Shown in pieces: positions 25,801-37,897 of a stretch of 64,000 nt of DNA. The notes beneath the pieces are model-generated. The model was not told where the DNA came from. It saw nothing but the letters and a program-made list of their open reading frames with translations, and searched no databases. Numbering within the stretch: the first letter of the stretch is position 1; each line of letters opens with the position of its first letter. A program made the position numbers and the translations under genes. Origin of the DNA: Ailanthus altissimus (lineage: Eukaryota; Streptophyta; Magnoliopsida; Sapindales; Simaroubaceae); NCBI GenBank assembly GCA_946807835.1, contig OX327711.1, positions 15,721,501 through 15,785,500 on the forward strand, written 5' to 3'.

Positions 25801-26800
25801 GAGCTTGAGCAGTGAAATGATGTATTTACTTCTGTATGTCAATGATATGTTGACCGCATATAGAAATATAAAAGAAATATAGAAACTCAAAAAGTAATTG
25901 AGTGATGAGTTTGAGATGAAAGATTTGGGAGCAGTAAAAATAATATTGTGTATGAATATTGTGGAAGAAAGAAGAGATGTTATCTTCTTGTCATAACAGC
26001 AATATATACTCAAAATCCTATAAAAGTTTGGTATGTCTAATGCAAAGGCTGTCTCTACTCATTTGGCCATGCATTTCAAACTTTTAGCAGCACAATCACC
26101 AACATCCGAAAAAGAGAAACTATAGATGAATAAAGTACTGTATGCAAGCGCTGTAGGGATCATTATGTATGTGATAGTTTGCACAAGACAAGATATAGCA
26201 CGGGCTATAAGTGTGGTGAGTAGATACATAGTGAATCCAAGAAAAGATCATTGGCTTGTAGTGAAGTGAATTTTGAGATATCTCAAGGGAATGTCGGATT
26301 GTTGTATAAAAGGACTGAACATATCAGTGTAATGGTAAGATGATACATCGACTCTAATTGTGCAGGTGATCTAAACAAGAGGAGATCGTTGAAGGGTTAC
26401 GTATTCGTAGTTTTTGGGTATAGTGTGTGTTGAAGATCAATTCTATAACATTTGGTTGTATTATTTACCACAGAGATGGAGTACATAGCTGTTGGAGAAA
26501 TTATTAAGGAAACTGCATAGTTGAAATGCATATGCGCGTAGATAATGACAACTGAAAATGTAAATACCAGTGTGTATTATGATGGCTAAAGTGCTATAAA
26601 CCTAAGTAAACATTAAGTATTTTATGAGAGGTCTAAATATATTGATGTCCGACTCCATTACATTCGAGAGATTGTTCAAATTGGTGAGATTAGTCTAACA
26701 AAGATAGCATCGTTTGAAAATTCCGCTGATATGTTGACTAAGACACTCCCCTCGGTTAAGTTTATCTTATGTAAGGACTTAACTGGAGTCACTACTATGT
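22833..26800 (+). pseudogene. Copia gag-pol, inactivated
   Basis: Gag begins ATGGCCACACCC at 22833 (MATPKYEVEKCNE), soon hits a stop, and its best open block is 23184-23408. The zinc knuckle near 23510 keeps only part of its ligands. The protease motif near 23670 reads DSS instead of DSG. Integrase spans about 24060-24840: the N-terminal CxxC has become YxxY (EFYEYYVL), while IHLDLWG, RTDN and the Glu of NGITERMNRTL persist, interrupted by stops. RT runs about 25260-25900; its active site reads LYVNDML, so the first catalytic Asp is Asn, as in the copy at 16913. RNase H ends near 26800 with LCKDLTGVTTM. Many TAG/TAA codons stand where sister copies have sense codons. Confidence 0.85.
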
Positions 26801-26861
26801 GAAGGTGACCAAAGATAAAAATATGAGAGATTGTAAATATTTTTGTGAATGATTTTGAATC

Positions 26862-26871
26862 GAGGAGGGGA
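26862..26871 (+). promoter_or_regulatory. Polypurine tract
   Basis: GAGGAGGGGA lies directly upstream of the 3' LTR, the expected plus-strand primer. Confidence 0.7.
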
Positions 26872-26872
26872 T

Positions 26873-27512
26873 TTATGATAAAGTTGATTAAAAATAATTG
26901 TAATATAATTTGGAGAACAAGCCAAGTGCGTTAGGTGCACGAGAAAGTAAGACGGACGGATGTGAAAGGAGAAGGTATCACTGCCTAGGCGCGGCACTCC
27001 TAGGCAGTAACCACAGCGCTGATGCGGAAAAATAGTTTTCTATTTTAAACACTTTCCTAAGTATTTCAAGACTCTCTAATTCGATTCTCACTCGTTTTAA
27101 GATTAACCTAGGTCATCTTAAGCCTATATAAAGACTATCTTTTGGTTTGTAAAAAGATCTTTGTGATCTTGTGAGTTTAGTAATTCTTAATGAGAGAAAC
27201 TTCTAATTTACAAGAGAGAATTATATTCTTTATAAGTTCTTGAGTTCTTTCTTGTAGAAGGCTACTTTGTGAGTGCATTGTGATTCAATAATAAAAAAGT
27301 GAGATCTTAATTTATAAAAAAGAACTCAAGAACTTACAAAGAATACATTGTGATTCAATAATAAAAAAATAAAATCTTAATTTACCGTGAACGTAGGTAA
27401 ATTATTGAACTATGTACATTATGTGTGTTTTCTTCTATTTTATCTCTCTAATTTATTTTTAATTGTTTGATTGCTTCATTATATACTTGGTTTATTACTT
27501 CTACTTTAATAA
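26873..27512 (+). repeat. 3' LTR with internal inverted/direct duplication
   Basis: Aligns with the 5' LTR from TTGATTAAAA through the TATA box (CTATATAAAG at about 27123-27132) to the terminal TTTAATA. Relative to the 5' copy it has an extra segment of about 70 bp at 27315-27384, made of an inverted copy of 27224-27248 followed by a direct copy of about 27276-27314. Confidence 0.75.
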
Positions 27513-30368
27513 GTGTTTGTCTTTATTTATTATTATTATTTTTGAATGATTACATTTCAAGTAATTAACGTAGAACTCATGGATCCGACCTAACTTGCAT
27601 TTGATTCTTCAATATTTCCAAGTCAACTATATTTGCTATACTCTTTAAAATATATTGTATGTATACTTTTTTGACTAAGAAACTAAACATTTTTTGTATA
27701 ACAGGGAAAATGTTATTCTATTTTTCTTGATTAAGACAAATTTGATAACTTTCTCCATTGACTCTAATTTGGAAAATTCACCAAGTCTATGCAGAAAAGA
27801 AAAAAAATAATAATAATAAAATTAGGCAACACTTTTGGTCAACTGCAAGGAACTAAACCCCTTATTCCATCAACTCCTGCTGGCTTTGTTGTCATTTTGG
27901 TAATGTCAAATACTAGTCTCTTTGTTTGGTCCACAGAATTAAGAATGAATGGTTTCAATCTTCTTGTTGTGGGTACATACGCCATGATCTTAAACCTACA
28001 ACTCTTTAAGAAATTGAAAGAGCAGTGAAGTTTTACTGTTATAAAATTAATTAATTATAATGAAACACATAGAAGGAATAGGAATAGCTTCATCTTTACA
28101 CAAAAGAAAAAAAAAAAAAGAGTCATTTGAAAGTTGAAACCATTTCATTCAAATACTCACCACCTAAAAACTGTAATTCAGAATTGCTATATTTTATTAC
28201 TGAACCGTCTATATGCAAGTGCCTTAATTTATTCTTGTTTTCTCATTAAGGATTCTTGATTCTGGGAATGTGAACAAAATTGATCTCTCAACAAAATATT
28301 GGGTATGGTCCCCCAAAATTAGGGAAAAAAGTTCATATTTGTTTTTCATTTCATGGGAAATTGAAGGGAGTGTTACACGTTGGTTTCTGCAAGTCAAATA
28401 ATCACTTGATTTAATTATGAAAAACAAGGAAAAGATAACATGTAATGTGAATGCTGCTTCAGGAACCATGTCGATGTATAGCTAATTTTTTACAAAAAGA
28501 AATTAAGAGAATTTGAGAGGCAACTCTAATTTCTCATCTTCTGTTCTTCTTTTTTTTTTTTCTGGATTCTATTCATCAGCATGGGATTAATCGAGTATAT
28601 GAATAACAATTATGGAGGCAGAAGTGTAAAACACCTCTTAATTAACTCAATCATAATTATAATGTCTAACCCATAACATTCATTGTTAATGTTGTGGAAC
28701 ATTCCAACATAGCATTATTTATTTATTTATTTTTTGCAATGATTTCGCTGTTATGAGATAACTAATTAAGTGAATTAATTTCAAAATAAATATGTGTAGA
28801 TCTTGAATAATATTATTCGTGATTTCAATTTTCTTGTAATAATTTTTTGCGATGTTGGTTTCATGTTTTGAGAGCACATTAATATTAAGCATCGTTTCTT
28901 TGCTTCAATCGAGTAATAATTTTTTTTTATATTAATAATAAATTCTTTATCAAATTAGGATCTCCTTATTATGTGAGTTTTCACCTTAACAACTATAATC
29001 ATGTAGTTTATAATTGGTTAAAAACAAATATTTTTCTATTTTAGTGAATGTCTTAAATTCAAATCCTTTCCCTTATATTAAAAAAAATCTTAACCACACA
29101 TATCTAATATAATATATACGATAGAAAATGTTTAAAAATAATAATAAATATAGATAAAAATAAGACCATACCCTTTCTAGATCACCATCATTTTTAAATA
29201 TCAAAGAGGAATTTTGTTATGTTTTTGATAATCTATAAGATATTAACCTCAGTTACAATAATATGTTTTACGTATTGTAGATTGAACTCTAATCCGCATA
29301 CTAATCAGAGCAATCAAAAATAATAAAAGCAACAAATTAAAAAAAAATATACACACACAAGTAAAGAATTTGTAGTTGTTCATTTCAATTTAAGGCTATG
29401 TCTATTGTTACTGTAATCTTTCACTATGATAAAAAAGAATTATAAAATAAAATATTTGTATTTACACTACACTTTATATAGAAAACAAAACATTTATGTA
29501 AAAAAAAAAAAACACTTTCCTAATAATTTATGCCTAATAAAAAATGATCAAGGCAATGTTCTTTTATTAGTAAGAAGCATACTCAAGATAATTTTCATTT
29601 TATTAATAGAAAATAAATTAGAATAAGCAGAAACTGAAATGAATTACAAATATGATTTTCCAATAAAACTTTAGGTTTGGGTTCCGTCTTCTTGGGGTTC
29701 CATCTTTGCACCCCCCAAGAAGGGGTTTACTACCTTCTTCTAATCCCTGCATTGATTGATAATTAGATTTCACATTACATTATTTGTATGAGAAATCTAA
29801 AACATGATATTAATTTATTAAATTTTTTTTTTTTAACTTAATTTTCATAAGACAAGACCACCAAATTTTATTTTTAAAAAAAAAAAGAGAGAGAAAATTG
29901 TGGTGACGCGCCTGAAAAGGGCGGTGTGGCGCCGGGCCATTAGAATAAAGAAAGGTAGGGTACTACTATACAGAACAATCATTCTTTTTGGGACTCGTAA
30001 GCCCTCAGATTGGTCCTACTTTTTAATTCTCAGGTTTATCCAATATTTCCCAACTAATACCAACCGTATGATTTATCGAAGATTTTGTCCAAAACCATGA
30101 CGTGTCGGTCAGATCGACACCCATCACACATAACCTTTGTTTATAAGGAACAAAGAATTATTTTATAAAGTTGGCAAAACCAAATATATATTCGAAAAAC
30201 AAAAACAGAAAGAAAGCAAAAAAATTCTTTCTTCTTTATTTATTTAAAAAAAGAAAAGAAAAGGAAAGGAAATTCGATTCAAAATGCTTTCTCTTATTTG
30301 TCCAATCATCCTTGAAATGTCAACCAAATTCGGGTAATTTCCATGGTCCGTACTGATCAACCGTTCCT
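27513..30368. other. Intergenic region upstream of the bHLH gene
   Basis: Highly AT-rich with no recognisable gene. A 10-bp stem with 15-nt loop lies at 29688-29722. A GC-rich patch at about 29900-29940, containing the palindrome GGCGCC, and an ACGTGT core near 30100 lie within 650 bp upstream of the bHLH start and could belong to its promoter. Confidence 0.5.
29688..29722. repeat. 10-bp hairpin in a locally GC-rich patch
   Basis: CTTCTTGGGG (29688-29697) and CCCCAAGAAG (29713-29722) are perfect complements with a 15-nt loop. Further CTTCTT motifs flank it. Its function is unknown. Confidence 0.7.
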
Positions 30369-30377
30369 TATATATAA
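30369..30377 (+). promoter_or_regulatory. TATA box of the bHLH gene
   Basis: TATATATAA lies 165 bp upstream of the ATG at 30542, which would place transcription start near 30400 and give a 5' leader of about 140 nt. The leader carries a GAA/GAG-rich run at about 30462-30490. Confidence 0.55.
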
Positions 30378-30541
30378 ATTGCACCCTCCATTAGCTTATT
30401 GATATACTTTCATGTAATACATAACTCAGAGAGAAATTATATATTTATATATAAAGACCAAGAAAAAGAAGAAGGAGAAGAAGAAGAAGAGCTGAACCAA
30501 AGCATATTAGAATAAGAGAAAAAATTCATCAATTATCAGCC

Positions 30542-32900
30542 ATGGCTGAAGAGTTTCAGAGTGGAATTTGCGGGGAAACATGGTGGAATCCATCAAGAAG
30601 CAGCTCGTTATCGCCGTGTTCGGCAGCGGGGATTGGCGTGGCTACTGATCATATGGGGAGCTTCCTTTGGTCAAGTAGTGATCATATGCTTGACATGAAA
30701 TCAACAACAACAATAACAACCAAGTCCTGTGAGCAGTCAAATAATTCAGTTTCTGGTGATAGCTCCATGGTTTTTCACAGTGCTCAAAAGCAGGCTGATT
30801 CAGATAGTGGAGGCAGCAGCGGTATTTTGCTGGACTCCTCTTTGCAAATCATGAATTTTTGCCCTTCATCTTCAACGCCTGAATGGAACCACGCCTTACT
30901 GTAAGTTTGGTTTATGTATTTTTCCTTTTTTTTTTTTTTTTTTGTGTGTGTGTATAATATCTGATTCAATAATTAGTATATCTTATTTGTGAGATTTCAT
31001 TTATGTGGTTGAAGTTCAAATCCAAGAAGACTCACAGTCCAAAATCTTCAACTACAAGTTAAAAGAAGAACTTATGACTTTTTAATTTTCTTTTGTTGTT
31101 TTCATTTGGAAAAGGTAGTCAATATGATCAATCAATTAAGTTTTTTGCTATTGGGTGGAAATTCTTTACCAATTTAGATCCTTTCAATCTCATGTTTTTG
31201 TAGCCGCGGTAATAGGAGAGCTGAGAACAATTATCGGTCCTTGATGCAAGAAGAATTAACCTCTCAATTACAAAAGGATTGGAGTCCTAAGAGCTTCACA
31301 AGTACAGGAGATGAATCCTCTATCACTATATATAAGTCGATTAATCAAGACTATTCTAGCTCCGATAATTGTTCAGGCTTATCAGCCGGCTTTCCGATAA
31401 GTTCAGCCTCGTACGGGTACTCTTCGGCATTGTTACAAAGTTGTTTTGAACCTGATCCTCAACCACCGCTGTCTCTTTACACCAACCGGCCAACGAACAA
31501 TATGTCTGCGGCAAATTATGGGACAAACTCTAATGACCTATCTCCTTCCTGGCCTAAATATGCTCCCTTCTTAAGGCCATCATTGCCAAAACAACAACCA
31601 AATGGCTTGCACTTCACCAACAACACTCCCTTTTGGAACGCCGCCGCTGCCACTACTGGCTTGAATGATACTAGAAGTAGTACTGACTTTTCCTCTTCCT
31701 CCCAATCTCAATTTCTAGCGCCTTCTCGTGGAGAGAAACACAATTGTTCCAGTCTCGCTATAAAGGTAAATTTACATTAATTGTTATTGTCCTATATATT
31801 GATTAGACAAATATTACTTCCGTGACAAGGGTTTTGAAACTAATTTATCATTTGTTCATATGTTTCAGTCTAACAATGAAGAAGATCGAGACTCAGGATC
31901 TGTGGTGAAGAATAAGGGAAGCAGTGAACCTCCATTCAAAAGGCCTAGAATTGAAACTCCATCGCCTTTACCAACTTTTAAGGTACATCATATATTCGAT
32001 CAAGCCCTTTTGCAAGTGGCACTTGCAACATTTTCTTCTTAATAATTGATTGTTTTGTTGTTATTTTAAAGAAATCGATGAGAACTTACAAGCTTTTTTA
32101 TCAGGTCCGGAAAGAGAAGCTAGGGGACCGAATCACTGCTCTCCAGCAATTGGTTTCACCTTTTGGAAAGGTGAATTTATGGATTTTTCACCTTTCCAAA
32201 GAGTACAACTTGAAATTCCTTTTTTACTTTGAGCAATAAATTCTTTTTTACTTTGAGGAATAATTTGAAGCTTTTCTAGGTCTGAAATTGATTGTTATTA
32301 TTCTCTCTTTTTTTCTCTTCTTTTCTTTGTTTCTCTCAGACTGATACAGCATCTGTTCTTCACGAAGCCATTGAGTATATCAAGTTCCTCCAAGAACAAG
32401 TTAATGTATGTTATACTATCTTCTTTCCTTAATTAAGATATAAAAAGAAAATCTGAAAGTTGAAAACGAACCCTAATCTGTTACAAAGCAATGAAGAACA
32501 AAGAAATTATATAAAGAAACCTGAATTATAGTTCTGATGAATTGTTTATGCTACATCAGGTTTTGACAGCTCCGTATATGAAGCAAGGAACTCAAATTCA
32601 ACAGCAACAGGTACCCACTTGCTTCGCTACTGGTTATTAGTTCAGTCCATAGTGTCAATACTGAGAATCATGCATCGTCTTGATTTATATATGTATACAT
32701 ATTCTTTTCTACGTACAATCTGAAACTTATATATACTTTTACAGGGTCCTGATCATAAATTGAAGGCAGAACCAGAATCATCACAACAAGATCTAAAGAG
32801 TCGAGGGCTTTGTTTGGTACCAATCTCGAGCACATTCCCAGTGGCTAACGAGACAACAGCTGATTTTTGGACTCCAACATTTGCAGGAACTTTCGGGTAG
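30542..32900 (+). CDS. bHLH transcription factor, bHLH112/bHLH123-like (seven exons)
   Basis: Exons: 30542-30900, 31204-31765, 31869-31982, 32105-32170, 32340-32405, 32560-32610, 32745-32900. All junctions are GT-AG and phases join cleanly to 457 residues ending in TAG. The start MAEEFQSGICGETWWNPSRS is the usual start of this subfamily. Exon 2 supplies a Ser/Asn-rich region. The DNA-binding part spans about residues 328-389: a basic-like stretch FKRPRIETPSPLPTFK (exon 3), helix 1 VRKEKLGDRITALQQLVSPF (exon 4), helix 2 TDTASVLHEAIEYIKFLQEQ (exon 5). The C-terminus has SRGLCLVP and ends TTADFWTPTFAGTFG. The basic region lacks the canonical His-Glu-Arg E-box contacts, as is usual for this plant subfamily, whose Arabidopsis members act in root development and salt or drought responses. 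Nuclear localisation is inferred. Intact and apparently functional; which paralog (112, 123 or relative) is uncertain. Confidence 0.93.
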
Positions 32901-35086
32901 AGAAGATGATCAGCAATTAAGTGGTTCTTCCAAAACAAGTGATTCTCTACAATTAGTTTAATGACAAACCCAGCCAGGTTGATAATCATAACTACAAATT
33001 AGAAAGAAAGATAACTGAAAACTTAGAAGCTACATAAATGCTTTGCTGTACCAGTCTTGCGAAAAAGTTAAAGAAAACAAAGATCAAAAGAGAAAAAGGA
33101 AGTGACCCTTCAAAGATGGACAAGCAACACTGGGCCAGCTACAAGCAGAATGATGGAGGCTAGCAAATGATTAGGAACCGCTGAAAAAAAGTTATAATAT
33201 ATATATAGGTGTTTGTAATAATCTTAAGTATTTATCATAGTTTAGAGGTGGGTTAGTACCAGGAACAAGTGCTAAATTCAGCGAAAAATCGACATTATTT
33301 AAGAGATAAGTATTTGTTTATGTTTTTGTTGTTGCTGCTGCTGTTATTGTTAAGTAGCTGAATTTAGCAGATGGGGAGAAACAGCCTTTTGTTCCTGTAG
33401 TTGTTGTGTGTAGTATACATAGCGCTGGCACTACCACCTTTTTATCATATAAAGCAAAAAAAGCAAAAAAGAAAAGGAAACAAATAAAAGGATTATTGTA
33501 TTGAATTCTTCTTATTCAATAATAGGAGTGAGTGGAGCTCATTTGTTTGGCTTTCTAACTTTTTCATTTGTTTATGTGTCATTAGAATGTGGTAGTGGAA
33601 GTCAGAGGACAGCCCACTGTTCCTGCTTTTAGGGTTTCTGATCATTTGAGAGAGACAAACCAAGAAAGAAAAAACCATTAAAATTTGAAGAGAGTAAAGG
33701 AAAGAGAAAAGAGTTATATGCGCGTGTGCGTGTTTGATTCCATCTTGCATAAATAATGATTTCTTTTAGAATTGGCAGCCAAATTGTGCTTCACCGCATA
33801 AATATATATATATATATATATATGTTAATGCGGGTTCACTTAAATAATAAAATCCATGGCCTTGGATACTTGTTTTATGGCACATAGAAGATGTTATATA
33901 TATGGAAACGCGTTACTTTTTGTACTAAATTTGTTATGTGTAACCTTCAGCTAATTATAAAAGCATAAGTACACACATATGATAAAAATTTAATAGAGAA
34001 AATGCAATGCATTAGAAACACACAAAAATCTCTCCAATATATGCCATGTCTCCGTTGACTTTATTGTCTTAAAAACACCAATGATTAATAGTTTTTAATG
34101 ACTGCTAAAGCCTAATTAGCAGATAATCTCCTTCTAATCATAATGTGTCTTGAGTTCTTGAGCTTGTTCAAACCTAGGCTGAAATTCATAGTCAACTTTA
34201 TCCAGCATGAATAGGAGCGCATGTGTTGCTATAATTTTATTGTCTTAATCCCTTGTATTATAAGATAGTACTGTAATTATTAAACAATAAACATTGCAGC
34301 AAAAGTAGCTTTCCCATTTAGAAAGTCCAGATTGGTGAAGATTTTCACTTTATGAAGAGATTCAGGCTGGTCATTATACTTGTATCAATCTGTATTATCG
34401 TCTGAGTCTGTTCTATCAGGGTATCAGCTTGTGATGTTCAAGAATCATGATCGCCACAACACATCAGTGGATGGTATTTTTTCAGAGTTAAAATCTTGTT
34501 TCATATTAGTTATGTATCAATTTTCTTGTGTAATTTGGAGGATTGTTTTTTTTTCAGAAAACAAATGACGTCCAAAAGAGAAGGAAACTTCAACCACTTC
34601 GAATTTTCAATTTGCGGCCAACGCGGAATCATGCTTTGGTGTTGGTTGCAATAAAGCCAAAGGAGACAGTCGTATATAATTAAATTTTTGTAAGGACACA
34701 TTTAAATAACTTGTAAAGTTTGCACGTTTTCGATCACCGTATGAATTTGCTCCTTCTACAAAATAATGAAAATTAAATTATCTCCAATAAATGTCAAATG
34801 ATATCATTATGAGTTATCTCGAATTAAAACTAAAAGAAGACATACAAGGTTTATTGGTAGGATGCGTCACTCCCATGAGTAAGCCAATTAAGGACCAGAG
34901 GGGGCATTTGCCCCTCCTGATATTAAAGTTCACTTCAATGCAGTCAACCAAATTCAGCCCATAGTAGGTTAATACTTTCTACCCCCTATTAGTCCAATTT
35001 CTGCCCTTTTCCCTTAATTTTTTTTTTCTTTTTTGATCACAAATTCAAATTTTATGCTATTGGAATTTGGTTTCTTAAAATTGGGG
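32901..35086. other. bHLH 3' UTR and intergenic DNA
   Basis: The first 300-550 bp after the stop probably contain the 3' UTR; AT-rich signals such as AATAAT and ATATAAAG occur near 33440-33520, but the cleavage site cannot be fixed. An AT microsatellite lies at 33801-33823. No second gene is recognisable. Confidence 0.5.
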
Positions 35087-35752
35087 TTGAATATAATTTA
35101 AAGTCAGAAACCAATAAGGAGTTAACGCGAGACTGAGAACGCAATGGATGAATAAAAAATAGAATTAAATGAAAAGCCAAAAGTAAAGAGATGATTAAAA
35201 CACGCAAAAGACACATCTCTAAGCCTGGGGGGCCACAGCGTCAAGCCTAGCAATAATTGGGCGTTGTAGCCCTTAGTTTTGGTGTTTTTCTATTTTAAGA
35301 TTAGTTTGAGTTGATTTTAAATTCTCTTACACATGAAATTCTATTCCAACAAGATATAGATTTTCTAAGGAGGTTTTAAAGTCTATATAAACCTTTGTCA
35401 AGCCATTAGGATAGCAAGCCTTAATAAGCACCAAAACAGAGAGAATAGAGAGCTTAGGAATACTCGCGTATTGTGTGAGCAAAAAAGTGTTGTGTAGACC
35501 ATGGTTAGCTCGTCTATTATTGTATTTTTTGTAATTCTGAAGTAATTTTTGGCACCATTAAGTGGTTCATTGGTATTCATTGAGTAATAAAATAAGTTAG
35601 GATCTCGTGTTTCACTATGAATATAAGCAAGTTGTTGAACCACATATATTCTTATGCCTTGTGTGTGATTGGTTGGTTTCTCCATTACTTTGTGAGATAT
35701 TTTGTTTCTTGAATACTTGTGGGTAAAGACTTTCGTGATAAAAATTCCAACA
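35087..35752 (+). repeat. 5' LTR
   Basis: Ends CCAACA at 35752. It has a GC-richer block (about 35226-35272) and a TATA box CTATATAA at about 35383-35390. Aligns with 37898-38335; the shared blocks include ACACATCTC, CTTACAC and the TATA region. Confidence 0.7.
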
Positions 35753-35754
35753 AT

Positions 35755-35766
35755 TGGTATCAGAGC
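35755..35766 (+). promoter_or_regulatory. Perfect tRNA-Met primer-binding site
   Basis: TGGTATCAGAGC, the exact plant copia consensus, 2 bp after the LTR. Confidence 0.9.
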
Positions 35767-35785
35767 TTAAGGTTATTTAATCATA

Positions 35786-37245
35786 GCATCTCACAAGTAT
35801 GAAGTTGAGAAGTTTTACGGGCAAAATAATTTTAATTTGTAGAAAGTAAAAATGATGGTTTTACTGGTCAGTCAAGGGTTAGATTCAGTTCTTGAAGAGA
35901 CTCAAGAAACAACCAGTGAAGAGAAGAAGTTCGAGCACCTAAATTTGAATCTGAACATGAAACCATTCAAAAAAGAGCCTATAGTACCATTATTTTGCCA
36001 TTAAGTGATGAAGTTCTAAGAGAAGTTGCTGGAGAGAAGATTGCAATTAATCTTTGAAAGAATCATTTGACGAAGTCCCTGACGAATCATCTGCACATTA
36101 AGAAGAAGTTGTATAAGTTTTCTATGGCTAAAGGCACTTCGATTGAAGACCACATTGATACCTTCAATAAGATTATCATTGATCTTGAGACAATAAACAT
36201 CAAGATAAAATATGAAGATAAGGAAATTATCTTATTACATTTTCTACCAAATAAATATAAGCACTTCATAGATACACTCTTGTATGGTAAAGAGACTTTA
36301 ATGATAACTGATGTTAAAGTCACCTTGAACTCTAAAGGATTGGAAAAAAGATCAAAGCCTACAGATACTGCTATAGTGTATACTACAATGGGAAAGGGTA
36401 AGAATAAAAATGGAAAGAACAATTGGTCAAAGCGCAAATATAGGAAATGTTTTAGTTATACAAAGAATGATAATTCATGAGGGATTGTCCAAAGATAAAG
36501 GGCATGAAAGATAAAAATGAAAAAGAATATGTTGTTGCAATAGTCTATGAGGAGAACTGTGATTTTGTAGAAACCTTAATAGCTTTTGATGAAAAGTAAA
36601 TGGTAAGTGGATACTTGATTCTGGTTGTAGTTTTCATATGTGTCTTGATAGATCTTTATTTACCAATTATAAATTCACTAAAGGTGGTAAAATATTAATG
36701 AGTAATGATATGAATTTTAAAGACATGGGAATTGATAGTATAAGGTTAAGAATGCATGATGGAAAAGTTAGAGAGTTACTAGGTGTAAGATATGTTCCTA
36801 GAATTAGGAGAAACTTAGACCCCTAGGTATGCTAGATCAAGCAGGATATTTCATTCAAGGCAACAAAAAAAAAAAAGAATACTAAAAGTGATGAAAAGGT
36901 ATATGGTGATATTGAAATGTGAGAAGTATAATGGGTTGTATGTGCTAAGTGAGAATGTTGTGAGTAGTTTAACATGTATTATTAAGGGATGCAAACTAAG
37001 AGGCTGCATTGAAGGGTATCTCACTATAGCGGAGGAGGTCAAAAAAGAATATATGGTAAGGGTGCTGCTAGTAATGATAAGTTTTAACCACCAAGGTATT
37101 GTAATCGTAGTGTCAAGAATGACAAAGGAGATTGTAAACAAAGCTACCCTAGACAAGATACATTTGAATCTTTGGAGACCTAAGTTACAATCCTTATTGA
37201 AGTTAAGTTTATGCAAAGACTTAACTGAGATTACCGCTAAGTAAT
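35786..37245 (+). pseudogene. Copia gag-protease remnant joined to the C-terminus of pol
   Basis: Gag starts near 35786 (ASHKYEVEKFYGQNNFNL, then a stop). The block 36067-36480 holds the Gag core (IEDHIDTFNKIIIDLETINI). The zinc knuckle at about 36446-36497 has its second Cys changed to Tyr and a frameshift before MRDCPKIKG. The protease motif near 36620 reads DSGCSFHMC, so the catalytic DSG is intact. From 36888 a GAG-pre-integrase-like block leads to IHLNLWRP near 37160 (integrase start), and then, within a few codons, to KLSLCKDLTEI, which in the sister element is the very end of RNase H. RT and RNase H cores are therefore deleted. Confidence 0.8.
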
Positions 37246-37312
37246 TGAGCATGTGATGAGAAGTAGACGGTTCCTAAAAATCTTCTTTTGTAATTTTGAA
37301 TTAATGAGGAGT

Positions 37313-37897
37313 TTATTGAAATTTAGTGATTCAAAATCGGTTTTGAATATTTTGAGTCGAAAACTGAAAGTCCCAAATTCGAAACTATCCAGAAATTAGC
37401 TCTTAGGCATTTGAATTGTCAAAAAATTGTTGAAGGAGAACAACATCCCCCTAAAAATGACACTTTGCTACTTAAGTCGGTGTATGATTAACACAAGCGT
37501 GCAGTGCGTAGAGTTATTTCAAGTAAAAGGATTTGAATGCTCTCTATATGGTTTTCGAATCAATTCTTAAATAGGTATTCCATGAATGAATAATAAGTCA
37601 AGGGTGCATGCTTATTTATATTGCATAGAATCTTAATTCATGTTGAATTATGAATGCATGAATCTAAATCAAAGTATGATTCACTTAATCCTTAGTTAAT
37701 AGAAATCTTAATTTGTTTTAAACACAAGAGAATAATTTAAATGGAATTCCACCACTTATAAGAAATCATTCTTCATGCAAAATATAATTAAATAATTAGA
37801 TAATTAATATCTTAATAGTATTTGAATCATGAGCCTGGATTATATGTGAGCTGATTGAGCCTATTAATAATGGGACCAACAAAAACAAATGAGGAGT
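37313..37897. other. Unclassified segment between two polypurine-like motifs
   Basis: AATGAGGAGTTT occurs at about 37303-37314, at the expected polypurine-tract position, and again at about 37889-37900, immediately before sequence that aligns with the 5' LTR. The intervening 580 bp has no counterpart in the 5' LTR. It is either an insertion flanked by a duplicated tract or a 3' LTR extension. Confidence 0.4.

Larger units (their letters stand above)
22164..27512 (+). mobile_element. Ty1/copia element with both LTRs, inactivated
   Basis: The best preserved copia in the window: 5' LTR, primer-binding site, gag, protease, integrase, RT, RNase H, polypurine tract and 3' LTR are all in canonical order and spacing over about 5.35 kb. 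The LTRs differ by many substitutions plus an inverted/direct duplication in the 3' copy, so insertion is old. No convincing 5-bp target duplication remains. Pol carries stops in every domain. Confidence 0.85.

Noticed and set aside
37848..37870. TGATTGAGCC, resembling the first ten bases of miR171
   Set aside because: The remaining bases do not match and no hairpin partner is present.
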